From contig NC_012876.2 of the NCBI RefSeq assembly GCF_000003195.3, positions 42,472,135 through 42,536,134 of the forward strand: a stretch of 64,000 nucleotides of DNA, given 5' to 3'. Every line of letters starts with the position of its first letter. The stretch's first letter is position 1. The notes beneath the pieces were generated by a model, which was not told the DNA's origin, made no database searches, and was given only the letters and a program-made list of their open reading frames with translations. This DNA comes from Sorghum bicolor (lineage: Eukaryota > Streptophyta > Magnoliopsida > Poales > Poaceae). The position numbers and the translations under genes were made by a program. Below, one piece after another: positions 36,077-48,448 of the stretch.

Positions 36077-37696
36077 ATGCATCAGCTGAAGGAGGTAGAC
36101 ATGTTGTCTGCAAAGCTAGACCTACTCATGAAGAAGCTCGACGATAGAGCTGGAGATAAGAAAGAAGTTATGCACATCTACGACTCTCACATGACTTGTG
36201 AGGAGTGTGGAGACACTGGACACTCAGGCAATCACTGCCCTGAGATGCTTGAGGATGTAAACTACATCAACAATAACAACAACTACTACTACAACCGTCC
36301 TCAACAAAATCAAGGTTGGAATCAACACAGGCCTAACTACTCAGGTAATTATCAAGGTAACAATTCTTACAACAATAATAATAATTTTCCACCTTTGAGA
36401 GAGTTAGTGTCTAATCAAGGAAAGCTAATGGATAACTTATCTAAGAAATTGGCATCTAATGATAAAATGCTAGAAAATATAAATAATAGAATGAATAATT
36501 TCTCTACTGCCATCAAGAATCAAATTAGCTTTAATAAAATGATTGAATCTCAGTTAAATCAAATAGCTACTGCTGTTCCTACTACTAACCCCGGTATACC
36601 ATCACAACCGGAAGGATTAGAATCTGCAAATCTTGTAGACATGTTTGATGCAGGTAATTGGAGTAACCCCGTCACTGAATTCACTACTGACCTTCTGCCG
36701 GTCAAGAGAGGCGATCTAGGACGCCCCGTCATCCCAATTTCCATCGGTATGGTGGACTTTCTAGAAGCACTCTGTGACTTTGGCTCTAGCGTCAACATTA
36801 TGCCCAGGGTACTCTATGAAAAATTCTTTACATATCCTTTATTAGAAACAACCATGTGTTTGCAGTTTGCAGATCAGGCATTAAGTTTTCCAAAAGGAAT
36901 ATTGAAGAACCTTTGTGTCCGAGTTGGTACCTTGTACGCCCTAGCAGACTTCGTGGTGATAGAGACCGGTAATAATGAGAGAGCACCCATCATCTTAGGG
37001 AGGCCATTCTTAAACACCTCGGGAGCTGTCATCTACGCTAGTGCTGCCAAGATCAGTTTCTACATCAAAGAGAGGAAGGAGACGTTTTTCTTCAAGAACA
37101 AGACTACACAAATCCCAGATCAATCCAGACGTAAATCATGGAAGAGGACCAACAGGAGGAACAGGAACAAGCAAGTGTGGACCGAGTCAGCTAAGATGGT
37201 CACTGCAGTTCATGGAGGCCAAGATCATCAACTCAAGTCACTGTTTTTGACCAAGAAGGACGACCCAGGAATGCCAAGCATCTACTGCTCCATAAATGGA
37301 TACAGCTTCTACAAGACGTTTTGCGACACCGGATCGGGCGTCAACATAATGGCCGCAGTCACCTATCGGCTTTTGTTCGGAACCATGCCACTAAGACCAA
37401 CATACATTCAGCTCCAGATGGCAGATCAGACATTTCGAGAAGTTAAAGGAACAGTAACTGATGTCCCAGTCAAAATAGACGATCATTTTGTCTACACAGA
37501 CTTTCAGGTTATTGACATGGGAGAAGATGAATACGATCCACCCATCATCCTTGGAAGACTGTTCCTCAGCACTGTTAAAGCAATTATCTACATTGGAACT
37601 GGAGAAGTCCATATGCACTTCCCCTCAGAGAAGGTACGCCGTTATTTTACTGACCCTAACTACATCTTTGAAGAATCTAAGCAGGTAAGAAAATGA
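36077..37696 (+). CDS. Gag C-terminus with zinc knuckle and two tandem aspartic-protease domains (element D)
   Basis: 539 codons, in frame with the capsid part. Residues from ATG 36077: zinc knuckle CX2CX4HX4C at 41-54 (CEECGDTGHSGNHC), Asn/Tyr-rich low-complexity segment at 60-105, probable coiled coil at 110-165, then two retropepsin-like domains. Domain 1 has DFGSS at D234 and ILGRPFL at about 306-312. Domain 2 has DTGSG at D417 and ILGRLFL at about 491-497. The spacing between the two active-site Asp residues is 183 residues. DFG departs from the usual D-T/S-G; DTG is canonical. A basic linker (KRTNRRNRNKQ) joins them. Related elements E and F continue through a further ~40 codons (RRRRNRNQRRQ ... 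NESQDD), but here a deletion puts a TGA at 37694. Confidence 0.85.
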   Translation: MHQLKEVDMLSAKLDLLMKKLDDRAGDKKEVMHIYDSHMTCEECGDTGHSGNHCPEMLEDVNYINNNNNYYYNRPQQNQGWNQHRPNYSGNYQGNNSYNNNNNFPPLRELVSNQGKLMDNLSKKLASNDKMLENINNRMNNFSTAIKNQISFNKMIESQLNQIATAVPTTNPGIPSQPEGLESANLVDMFDAGNWSNPVTEFTTDLLPVKRGDLGRPVIPISIGMVDFLEALCDFGSSVNIMPRVLYEKFFTYPLLETTMCLQFADQALSFPKGILKNLCVRVGTLYALADFVVIETGNNERAPIILGRPFLNTSGAVIYASAAKISFYIKERKETFFFKNKTTQIPDQSRRKSWKRTNRRNRNKQVWTESAKMVTAVHGGQDHQLKSLFLTKKDDPGMPSIYCSINGYSFYKTFCDTGSGVNIMAAVTYRLLFGTMPLRPTYIQLQMADQTFREVKGTVTDVPVKIDDHFVYTDFQVIDMGEDEYDPPIILGRLFLSTVKAIIYIGTGEVHMHFPSEKVRRYFTDPNYIFEESKQVRK

Positions 37697-40044
37697 CGCA
37701 ACCAGAGGAGGCAAATCATCAAGGACGGATGGGCAGACTATGAAGGAGAAGTTGTAAGGTCAGAAGACGTAGAGTTTAAACAGAATTATCCAGAGGAGAC
37801 CGAAGCACCGAATCAGGTATGGAAAGAGAAGATAACTATACATGAAGAAGAGGCGCTGCCGGAAGTACCGACTCCACCACCCAACGAATCCTAGGACAAT
37901 TGAGAAAATGGAGAGTCCTATTTGGAGGACTTAAAAACACCGAACGCCTTGCCAAGAGGTAAACTTGGTAGTTATCCTTTCCCTTTCAATTATTTTACTT
38001 AGTTAATCATATTCATACTATCTTAAAAATAAAATAAAAATGTGAAAAACAGTAAGCCCCATGTGAGTATACGAGTGGCATAAAACCCATAAGTACATTC
38101 ACTGTGGTGGCATAAAAATAAAATAAATATTTCTTTTCTCCTTTATAAAATAAAAATATAAAAACAGGGAGTAACAATTATTAAGGAGTCTCAACATGAT
38201 AAAGGATAGATATTTATGCTAACACTTAATCAGTTCCACAAGCTTTGTTGTCTATTTGAGCTCCACAGAATTTAAGAATCAAGAAGACTAGCAGACGGAG
38301 GACATTCTAATCGCTGTCAGAATGCTGCTGACTTTCAAATACACCTCTACCACCTGCTAGCTACATCAAGAGAAATTACGTCAAAATTCAGCTTAGGGGA
38401 GAGCACCCCCATTTATCCCGATAAGTATTTCTATCTATCTATCTTTATACTTATACTATTTTAGAATATAAATATACATAAACCAGGAAAAACCAAATAA
38501 AGATTTTGTGCTTATATCTTTTGCCTAGTGTGTTTAATAAATAAATAAAGTGGCTATGCTAATCTGTATCTTAATAATAAAACTCTAGCATGGATTGATG
38601 AATAGTTGCTCTACCTAATTTGCACATTTTAAGTTCTCTCTCAAGTTTAGACATAACTGTTATAATTTAAAGCTTGCTCTAGACCTAAACTTGTGGGATG
38701 AAAACTTGATCTAAAGTCTAAGTTGTTAACGGATATGATATGGGAAGATTGATCTGCTGTTTATCTGTTCCTAGAGATGCTAGAATTCTGGAGAATTTTA
38801 TCTTTGAAAATCTTTAAAATGTTGCATGATGAGTTCCTATATGATGAGAGTTTAAATTCCTACCATAGCCATATATACATGCTTGCTAGACTTTGAGCCA
38901 CACATTTACTATTTACTGCTTATGAGCATTGAGTGTGGTCAAGCTGTGTAGACCCTTAGGAGCTTGTCATGTGGTTAAATCAAGATTTCACTTGCACGTT
39001 CACTCATATATGCTACTTCTACTCCGGAAGTACCATCCACATATATCCACTCATTTCCATCTCCAGAACCACCTAAAAATATTCTACTCCTTATCCAGGG
39101 GAGAATAGCCAAAAAATATTTCTGTTTTTCCATGTGAAATAAATGCTCAAGTTATCTTGTTACTACCACTTGCTATATTATCTCAAGAGATGAGTGCTCT
39201 AAAAAAAGAGAAAAAGAGATACGAGGAAATAAAAAGGGGCAAGTGCCCGGAACCTCGAAAGAAAAGAAAAAGTGAGACAAGAGGTAAAAATGGACAAGTG
39301 TCCGACAGTAGAATTAGGGGTACAAGATATCCACCTGAGAGGAAAGAAAAAGAAAAAAAAAAAGAAGAGCATCTCATTCTCCTTACAAAATTTCAAAGAG
39401 CAAGAAAGGTATGTATCCCCTCAAAGAGCAAAAGTAGAATTAGACTTCCACCATTGTTATCACCATCATCACCATACATCATTCATTCGCCACACATGCA
39501 CATCTTGATTTGACTTATTGATTTGTTTCTTTGGATCCATGGTTTGACTATACAATACATGTCTTGTAAGTATGTATATTTTATCTCCCACCTATGAGCT
39601 CCAGATATTAAAGCCTTATTAGAGTAGGGTGAGAGAGAAGGCAATGTCACTATGACTTATACTACAAATACTACATATATTGAGAAAAGGCATATACCAT
39701 CACTGCCTTGGTAAGGATCCAGAAATACCACAAAAGAGAGATTTGAGAGAATCATACAAGGAATCTCTGAGTTTTATTTGAAAATCTGCAAAAACTCCAG
39801 AGCTATAGCTAATCAAGAATAAGAGACATGGCACTGTTCTATCTTTTAACTACCCAAGACAGAAGAGACGGTTACAAGTCCCATCGTGAAAGGTAAAGTA
39901 AGTAAGTCTTAAGTCTTGACAGTTTACTCTAATTTAGAGATGAGATCTTATTTAAAAGCATGTGTACCGTCAATTTTTAAAGATATTGCAACAACTTATG
40001 ATTCATAGCTGAGTCTATCCTTACTCAGGGACGAGCAAGAGGTA
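37697..40044 (+). other. Long non-coding 3' region of element D
   Basis: About 2.3 kb with no long conserved frame. The first ~200 bp are the displaced end of the protease frame. The rest matches C 43380-45470, E 50590-48463 and F 62820-60666. It contains CAGCTTAGGGGAG (38389-38401, a PPT-like variant), a GA-rich segment with a Lys/Arg-rich frame (39157-39513), and the lead-in to the PPT (CAGGGACGAGCAAGAGGTAA). The same length and order in four elements suggests that it is needed in cis. Confidence 0.75.
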
Positions 40045-40058
40045 AGCTTGGGGGAGTT
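40045..40058 (+). other. Polypurine tract of element D
   Basis: AGCTTGGGGGAGTT immediately before the 3' LTR start TGTTGACGG at 40059. Confidence 0.8.
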
Positions 40059-41696
40059 TGTTGACGGTCCTTAAGTATCAAATTTAATTATCAAATAAAC
40101 AAAGAAATGGATCCAAAAGAAATCAACATCTAGACTTAGGGTTTTATCTGACAGAATTCCACGAGTTTTGGTGTTTGTCTATTTCTGTAGGGGGTTATCA
40201 GGAAATACGGAAGAAAGGCCCACATGTCAGGATTACATAGAGATATTAACGTGCCGTGCAATTATCTTACATCTAGAAGACTCCAGAAGCCACGGGAAGA
40301 AAGCGGAGGCCGAACAGGGCCAGAGGCAGGGCGCCCGCCCTAACTTGGAGCCCAATTAGGACTCTATTTCGTGGGACATCTCCACCGACCTAAAGGATCA
40401 AGGATAACCGTTCAATCTAAGTCGGTTTGATCCAACCGCCCATATTCACTTGAAGGGACTATAAAACCAGACCCCCTGGCCCCTGGAGGAGAGACCCTCT
40501 CAACCCTAATTCATTATTCTCAAGGGAGAAGAAGCCCCTGATCAAGATTAGAGCCACCACATCAATTAGATATCTAGATTAGCATAGCTACATAGGATTA
40601 GAACTAGAAGGAGTCAATCTTCGATTGGTTTTCGGATCTGTCAAGAGGATTCTTGGTAATTCTCTAATTGTACTTCTAATTGCTTTCTAATCATCTTTGT
40701 TCTTCAATATTATGAATATGACTTTGTTCTACTTCAATATATTGCTTATGACTTTGCTCTACTTGTTTATATTCAAGATTATATTGTTCTTAGTTTATCA
40801 TAGTTATGTACTTGGCTTAGTTAGATTGGATTTATATACATGCTTAGGATCGTATAGCGTTTATCCATCGGATCCATGGGTAAATAATAGATATTGTGTA
40901 GGCGTGGTGCTTATACCGTATTCATCTGCGATTGTACCCAATATGCCAGATCGCGGGGTAGTTCGTGATAGTGACAGCTTCATTGATTCTTATATAGTCC
41001 CCCTCTCGTGTATTGGGCTGGCAGAGCAACATTATTACAGGGGAGTGATTGCTATGTTTCTCATTTACCTTGCTAATATCACTATGCATGGGCGTAGTCT
41101 TGTCTCGCAATGATTGCTAAGTATGCTTGCACTAAATATGATAATGCTAGGCTATATAGTTGAGAATAACTTAGGAAATATTCTTGTAGTTCGTTCTAAT
41201 TCCATGCTAATGACTTTCTAGAGTATCTAATTGAGGTGCTTATCATATTTATATGTGGCTAAGTTATGATCAGATTAATTATCTTTGTCACTATTTATTA
41301 TTTCATATATCTTTTATGTGACACTTACCCCTGTATGAAAGAGTTAGATAAATGTTCTCAATTATACATGCAATGATAGATACTCAATCTCATATTCTAT
41401 TCTATAATCAATATTGATGATTGCTAATCCCTTCCTAGTGCTAAAAATATAAATAACGATACCTGGAATACTTCTCGGTTAAAATGCTACATCGGTATTA
41501 ATCTTTGCGCTTGCAGATCCCATTCATTATTTATTTAGAAGAGCAATTGCATATTTCAATACCGTGTCTCTCATGTCATGCTGGGGATGACAACTTGGCT
41601 TAAGTGGTATGTGGGATAGGTTTGGCATTTTTGGCACCGTTACTAGATTTAGAAAACTAAGTCTACTTTTGGTAATGATGTTAAGAATACCCAACA
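40059..41696 (+). repeat. 3' LTR of element D (1638 bp)
   Basis: Direct repeat of 33442-35100 with one GC box (near 40329-40339) instead of two. TATA-like CTATAAAA at 40459-40466. Ends AATACCCAACA, then the TSD ATGCT. Confidence 0.92.
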
Positions 41697-41847
41697 ATGC
41701 TCATATGCAACATCTTCCCAATCTATTGGTCTCCCCAACATCACCACATTTGAGATCTCCAACACCCTCTTCCTTTATATTTATAAAAACTTTAAAAGGG
41801 CGGTTGTCGATGCATATGTCTATAATAAATATTGCAGATCTCGTTGA
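41697..41847 (+). pseudogene. gag: Gag of element C, 3' end after the insertion
   Basis: After the right TSD copy the frame of 32022-33441 resumes (codon completed by CA at 41702-41703) and ends at TGA 41845-41847, about 48 codons of hydrophobic and basic residues (YKNFKRAVVDAYVY near the end). The same end is found in element E at 53364-53177 minus, which confirms that it is the true C-terminus. Confidence 0.8.
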
Positions 41848-43380
41848 GTTGGTCTTGATATAGGTCAGCGATTGGAAGGGAAACCACTTCACCGACATAA
41901 ATTGATGGTTTCCCAAGGACAAGCTTAGTGTCCTAAAACATGCACTGATCAGATTGTAACATGAGCTTTTAATTATTTGCAACATTACCTTGTGTATTGA
42001 GCATATAAGGATAATTGTAAAAATATTCCTTCGGGTATTCTTGTCACTAACCTTTCCAGGATTGGAGCAAGAAGATCGGATGAATGACAAGCACAAGGTA
42101 TGTCCAACCGATCATCATACAACATTGAATTAAATTCATCCAAACTTGAATTTTGCAAAATTCAAGCTTGGGGGAGTACTTTACATAAAAACATCCTTTG
42201 CCATGTTGCTATGTTGGTTGTCCATACCTTTAAGACATGCTCAATTTGTTAAATACTAATCACACTACTTCATCTCCACTTGAGTAGATCTCTATAAATG
42301 CTGTCATGCTACCTTTGTCTATTTACTAGCAAGTGTTGGTTTGGAAGTACTCGACATACTTCCATTGGCATTTAAATTAAGCATGGTGCTTAGCTTAAAT
42401 AGCCTTCCTTAATCTGATTAGACATGGAGTCTAGTTTGGTTACTAAACTAAAAACTGCTTGAGTAGATATTGGTATATTTTGTCGGACTAACCCCTACAG
42501 GAAAACTATCAATATCAACCTGGGAAGTCCTGAGATAAACTCACATTGGAGACAAGGAGAAAGACACATGAAGTTTAACAAGGAAGACATAGCTCATAAG
42601 AGATGATCCATGGAGGGTGCCACAAACACGATGCACAATCGCTAAGAAAGAGAAGCTTCCACAAGGTGAGATGGTACCATCACTCTTCAATTAAGGTAAC
42701 ATCTTAAGATATGTGGCTATCACTTTTATAAGCTTCTCCTTGGTTCTAGCATTCACATAAATAAAGAGACAAACATGTATGATTTATAACTCCAAATTAA
42801 CCAACCCAACTGATTCAGCAGGTTTAGTCCTTTAATCTTTGTTCCTAGTACTACCTCCATGATCCCACACTCCTAATCATATGAGCTAAAGTGTTGCACA
42901 TTCAATCTTTGGGAAGATATAAAGAAAAAGACATATACATAGATAGATTACCTTTCCATAAGGTTGAGCGATCTGATGTGACAAATGTTTTAAATGTTAC
43001 ACTTATGAACTTATCACCCATCAACTTTGTCTTGCTCCCTATGCTTAAGGATAGAGAAGAATAAATATACTTTTGGTTCTGTTGGTGTTTTCCTCCAATA
43101 GAGTCCATGAACTTGATCTCTGCCTTGTCTCTATGAGAAGGTACACTTGGAGCAAAACATGGTGGACTTTTACAACTCCCAGACTCCACCAAGTGAAGGA
43201 CCTGGATCTACGAGCACAAACACACTGAGCAAGATACTGCCAACACCGCACTTTGAACTGCTAGACAAATGAAGAACATGGGTGACACCGTATCAACAGG
43301 TGCAGACGTCAAGGTCCACACCTGAATCAAATGACGCACCTAAAGAATGAACACGGTGAGAAGTCTTGTTCAGAAGACTT
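41848..43380 (+). other. Non-coding segment of element C shared with element E
   Basis: About 1.5 kb with no convincing frame. It matches E 53170-51770 in reverse. It holds an exact PPT-like AGCTTGGGGGAG at 42165-42176. At about 43240 (GAGCACAAACACAC) C and E part: E enters a zinc-knuckle/protease module, C goes to unrelated sequence and then to the shared 3' region. Confidence 0.72.
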
Positions 43381-45470
43381 AAAACATCGAACCCTCGCCG
43401 AAAGGTAAAATCGGTAGTTTCCATATTTATCCTTTCTGCATTCCCTTTTCCCATAAATTATTTACTTTCCTTAAATGTCTTGTTAGTTAATCATGCTATC
43501 TTGAAAAGAAAATAAAAATGTTAAGAATAGTAAGCTCCATGTGAGTATGCTCGTGGCATAAAACCCATAAGTACATTCACTGTGGTGGCGTAAAATTAAA
43601 ATAAATATATTCCTGTCCTATAAAAATGAAAATATAAAAATAAATTTATGATCCTACCAAAGAGAGTAATATTTATTAAGGAGGCACAACATGATAAAGG
43701 CTAGATATTTATGCTAACACTTAACTAGTTCCACAAAGCTTTGTTGTCTGTTTGAGCTCCACAAAATTCAAGGATCAAAGAAGACTAGGAGACGAAGGAC
43801 ATCCTAATCGCTGTCAGGGTGCTGCCGACATTCAAATACACCTCCGCCACCTGCTAGCTACATCAGAAGAAATTACGTCAAAATCCAGCTTGGGGGAGAG
43901 CACCCCCATTTATCTAGCTAAGTGTTTCTACTCGCGTTTATACTTTACTCAAATAATAAAAAGATGCATACTCATAAAAACCCAAATAAAGATTTTATGC
44001 TATGCTTAGTTTGCTAAATAAATAAAGTTTGCTATGAACCCTCATGATAAGCTCTCACATGGAAATGATGAATAGTTGCTCTGCCATGACTAGTTCTCAA
44101 AATTGAATTCTCTCTCAAGTTTAGGCATGACTGTTATGAATTAAGATTTGCTCTAAACCTGAACTTGTGGGAAGAGTACTTGATCTAAAGTCTAAGTCGT
44201 TAACGGATATGATATGGGAAGGTTGAGCTGCTGTTTATCTGTTCCAAGAGATGCTAGCATTCTGGAGAATTTTATCTTTGAAAATCTTTAAAATATCACA
44301 TGATGAGTTCCTATATGATGAGAGTTTAAAATTCTACCACAGCCATATATACATGCTTATTAGACTATGAACCATACAATTACTTTTTTACTGCTTATGA
44401 GCATTGAGTGTGGTCAAGCTGTGTAGACCCTTAGGAGCTTGTCATGCGGTTGAAATCAAGATTCACTTGAACGTTCACTCATACATGCTCCTTCTACTCC
44501 GGAAGTACACATCCACATACATCCACTCATTTCCATCTCCAGATTCACCCAAAATTATTCTACTCCTAATCCGAGAGAGAATAGCCAAAAATATTCTCCT
44601 ATTTCTGTTTTTCCCTGTGAAATAAATGCTCGAGATATTTTGGTTACTACCACTTGCTACATTATTCTAGAAGGGTGAGTGCTCTAAAAAAAGTGAAATA
44701 TGAGGAAATAAAAAGGGGCAAGTGCCTGGAACCTCGAAGAAAAGAAAAAGTGAGACGAGAGGTAAAAATGGACAAGTGTCCGACAGTAGAATTAGGGGTA
44801 CAAGATACCCATCTGAGAGAAAAGAAAAAGAAAATATAGAGCATCTCATTCCCCTCAAAAAGCTTCAAAGTGCAAGAAAGGTATGTATCCCCTCAAACGA
44901 GCAAAAGTAGAATTAGACTTTCACCATTGTTTTCACCATCATCACCATACACCATTCATTCGCCACACATGCACATCTTGATTTGACTTATTGACTTGTT
45001 TCTTTGGATCCATGGTTTGACTATGCAATAAATATCTTGTAAGTATGTATTATCTGTCTCCCACCTATGAGCTCCAGATATCAAAACCTTATTAGAGTAG
45101 GGTGAGAGAGAAGGCATATACCATCACTGCCTTGGTGAGGATCTAGAAATACCACAAAAGAGAGAGAATTGAGAGAGTCATACAAGGAATCTCTGAGTTT
45201 TATTTTAAAAAATCTGCAAAAACTCCAGAGCTATAGTTGATCAAGAACAAGAGACATGGCGCTTGACTTGACCATTTTATCTTTTAACTGCTGAAGACAC
45301 AAGTGACGGTTGCAAGCCCCATGGTGGAAGGTAATATGACTAAGTCTAAATCTTAACAGTTTACCCTATCCCAGAGATGAGATCTTGTTTGAATGCATAT
45401 GTACTTTTAAGGCATAAAACCACTGCAGAAACTCTTGAGTCCATCCTTGCTCAGGGACGAGCGAGAGGTA
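43381..45470 (+). other. Non-coding 3' region of element C
   Basis: The counterpart of D 37920-40044. It includes AGCTTGGGGGAG at 43887-43898, the GA-rich segment (44680-44880), and ends CAGGGACGAGCGAGAGGTA before the PPT. Frames here (e.g. 44654-44839) shift against those in D and look non-coding. Confidence 0.75.
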
Positions 45471-45483
45471 AGCTTGGGGGAGT
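45471..45483 (+). other. Polypurine tract of element C
   Basis: AGCTTGGGGGAGT directly before the 3' LTR start at 45484. Confidence 0.8.
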
Positions 45484-45866
45484 TGTTGACGGTCCTTAAG
45501 TACAAAATATAATCATCAAATAAATAAAGAAAAGGATCCAAATACAACCAACACCCAAACTTAGGGTTTTATCTGACAGAATTCCACGAGTTTTGGTGTT
45601 TGTCTATTTCTATAGGGGGTTATCAGGAAATATGGAGGAAAGGCCCACATGTCGGGTTTACATAGAGATATTAACGTGTCGTGCAATTTTCTATCATCTA
45701 GAAGACTCCAGAAGCCACGGGAATGAACGGGAAGGCGATCGGGCCCGGGGGCAGGGCGCCCGCCCTCCCCCCTAGGGCGCCCGCCCTGAGTTAGAGTCCA
45801 AACAGGACCCGTCTCGCGGATTACGCTCCACCGACCTAAAGGATAAGGGATAACCGTTCAATCAAT
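45484..45866 (+). repeat. Truncated 3' LTR of element C
   Basis: The first 383 bases of the LTR, matching 30512 onward. It carries two GC boxes (45754-45788) where the 5' LTR has one. Similarity stops after TTCAATCAAT, where LTR4 sequence begins. The TATA box and the LTR end are lost. Confidence 0.88.
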
Positions 45867-47170
45867 ATTGATTAGTCAGATTTGATTATAAAGATAACGA
45901 AGTGTAATCCTAAGTTGTTTTTAAATTAATTAAATATAAATGCATTCAAAACATTAGTCAGATTAATTATACTCATAAACATGAGACAATGAAAACAACA
46001 TTGCTAATATGTAGATTACACTGACATAGACACAGCGCAACGAGAACCGAATTACAACCCCAGATTGTTCTCTAAATTAAAAGCTATTTAATAAATATTA
46101 ATCAAATAATATTTAAATCAATAAATTCAAGAATAAGATACATGATAAATATTTATACTACTGCATAGAGCGCGGCGATAGAAAACTAACGCAACCAGAA
46201 CAGGATCGATCGGAGTTAAAACGCATTTTTAAAAGCATTTTGGACTTAATCTTCAAATACCGATGGCTACAGGGGTTGGACTGTTAAAAAAATACTTAAA
46301 TCTAATTACTTTTGAATAGGGATGGACTGCGGGTTGATTTCACAAAAGACGAGGGAGATTTCTGCAAAAACACAAGGGCTGACCGGGGCTTGACTGGTTG
46401 GCCCAGTCTTTGCTGACTGAACGCTTGCATGGCGCTACGTGGCGCTGACGGGCGGCCACGTCGGTCTTGTTGACCGTCAGGTTGACTCGGTCCGCTGTAG
46501 ATCTGAGCCGTTGGCTCTGGATCGGGAGGCCAGGGGGGTCTCCGGCAGGGATGGGGTCGCCGGGGCTACAGTGGCCGCGGCGGCGGCTCGTCGGAGCACA
46601 GCGGCGTGGTCACGATGGGGCTCGGTCGGGCACGGGGAGGGCACAAGGCGACGCGGGGTGTCCTCGCGGACGCAACACGGGGCTCCTCAGCGGTAGTGGC
46701 TGGCCGGAGCAGCGCTGCGCACGCGGTGGCGCCATGGAAGACAGCCACGAGCTCACTGGAGCTCGGCTAGAGGGTGCTACAGGGGGCGAAGAGCGAAGGT
46801 GAGGGTACGGGAGAGTTCCTCACCTCCTTGCGACATCAGGGTGCCATTCTTGTCGACCGGGGCGCAGCAGGCGAGGAAACCGACGGTGGCACAGAGCTTA
46901 AGACGGCGGCGGCTATGGTGGCGCGTGGCTGGGGCTTAGGGCGGAGGCAGCGGTGTCCTAGCGCTCCAAGGGGGCATAAGGGAGGTTGGTGTGGTCCTCT
47001 TATAGGCCAGGCGGACCTCGAGGTGGCGTGCGCAGGCGGGATCGGACGGAGGTGGTGCTACTCCACGCGATTTGGAGGTAGGGGATGATAGCTCCCGCTA
47101 ACAGGTGGGCCCTGCATGGCAGCGATAGAGAGCTACATGGGAGCGTGGGCCGCTGCTGCTGCTGGGCTGG
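45867..47170 (-). repeat. LTR4, second fragment
   Basis: Matches LTR3 from about 26270 to 27525 (AAGTGTAATCCTAAGTTG..., GC-rich block, TATA-like box near 46998). About 470 bp corresponding to LTR3 25800-26265 are missing between this and the first fragment, in line with a deletion that also removed the end of element C. Interrupted by element E at GCTGG. Confidence 0.82.
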
Positions 47171-48448
47171 TGTTGGGTATTTTAAACGCAAACAGAAAAA
47201 TCCGCAAGCGCACGGATACCGATGTAGCTTTCACCCGGGAGTATTCCAGAGTATCGATTTTCCACAGAGAACGTGAGTGTACTAATTAAGATCCAAGATC
47301 GCCCAAGGATAACTATATAATTATTTTTGGTGGAAAGAGAGGAAGTTTCCTGAGAGTTCTCTAGTTGATCTAAGAATCAAGAATTACTTCAAGATTATCT
47401 ATTTCGGGACATCAGAGCACTAACCACAGAAAGAGATGAGAAGGGGGCTAGGAAGGTCTGACTACGGTCCTACAAACACCGATCCGAACGTGGTGGAATA
47501 CGTCGACCGTTAGGGCTGTCACTACCCTAAGGCTAACACAACAATCCGCAGGATTGGGTGCAATTCCAGGTAATTGCAAGACTAAACACCACGTCTAATC
47601 TATTAATTACTACTCTAGCGTTATAAAGACTAGAGCACTTGATGCAAGCGGGAATCCAATAAATAACTTGAATGTAAATAAAAGTAATTAAAGAACTCAG
47701 GAATTATGAATTGAAGAACCTGGAGAACGATGAAGAACGAACCAGTTGCTGCAAAAGTATAATGTTGAGGAAGATCCGACAGATCCGGCTCCTCCTCCGC
47801 TCTCCTCTTCTCTCTCCCTATTTTCTTGATTACAACTAGAACTAAATAGAACTAGAACTAGAGGAACTAGAACTAGAACTAGATGAACTAGAACTAGATC
47901 TAGATGAACTAGAGGTAGAACTAGAAGAACTAGAGGGATCCTCTCTACTTGGATGAAGAATTGAAACCCTAGCTTTGATTCTGTAGAAGAGGTATGCTCT
48001 CCAGGGGCCAGGGGGCCTTGCTTACATAGTCTTTTCAGATGAATCTGGGCCGTCGGATCAAACCGACATTAATCCCAAGGTTTTTCTTGGTCCCTTAGGT
48101 CGGTGGAGCACGATCCGCGAAGTTGAAGCTGATTGGTTACTGTAGCTGGGCGGGCACCCAAGGGACTTGGGCGGGCGCCCTGCCCCCAGGCCCGATCGGC
48201 CTCCCGTTTGTTCCCGTGGCTTCTGGAGTCTTCTAGATGGTAGAAAATTGCGCGGCACGTTAATATCTCTATGTAAACCCGACGTGTGGGCCTTTCTTTC
48301 ATATTTCCTGATAACCCCCTGCAGAAATAGACAAACACCAAAACTCGTAGAATTCTGTCATATAAAACCCTAAGTCTAGGTGTTGGCTGCATATGTCTTT
48401 TTCCATAATTAGTTGATGGTTAAATGTGAGCATTAAGGACCGTCAACA
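47171..48448 (-). repeat. 3' LTR of element E (left copy)
   Basis: Plus ends TGTTGGGTATTTT and GACCGTCAACA. Contains a GAACTA-type simple repeat (about 47826-47936) and, near 48147-48185, two GGGCGGGC boxes corresponding to the GC boxes of C and D. Confidence 0.93.

Larger units (their letters stand above)
33442..41696 (+). mobile_element. Element D: Athila-like non-autonomous gag-protease element, complete, TSD ATGCT
   Basis: LTRs 33442-35100 and 40059-41696, PBS at 35109, PPT at 40045, and ATGCT on both flanks (33437-33441 and 41697-41701). It carries gag, a zinc knuckle and two protease-like domains but no RT, RNase H or integrase, then a 2.2-kb non-coding 3' region. The ~417 bases of the LTR reading frame differ at roughly 8-9 places between the two LTRs by eye. 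D sits inside gag of element C. Confidence 0.94.
30512..45866 (+). mobile_element. Element C: Athila-like non-autonomous element, gag only, interrupted by element D
   Basis: 5' LTR 30512-31857, Athila-type PBS TGGCGCCGTTGCCGGGGA at 31866, gag from 32022, interruption by element D at 33442-41696, gag end at 41847, a long non-coding interior, PPT at 45471 and a 3' LTR from 45484 that breaks off at 45866. No protease, RT or integrase is present. The truncated end abuts LTR4 sequence, so a deletion removed the rest of the LTR and the right target site. Confidence 0.9.
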
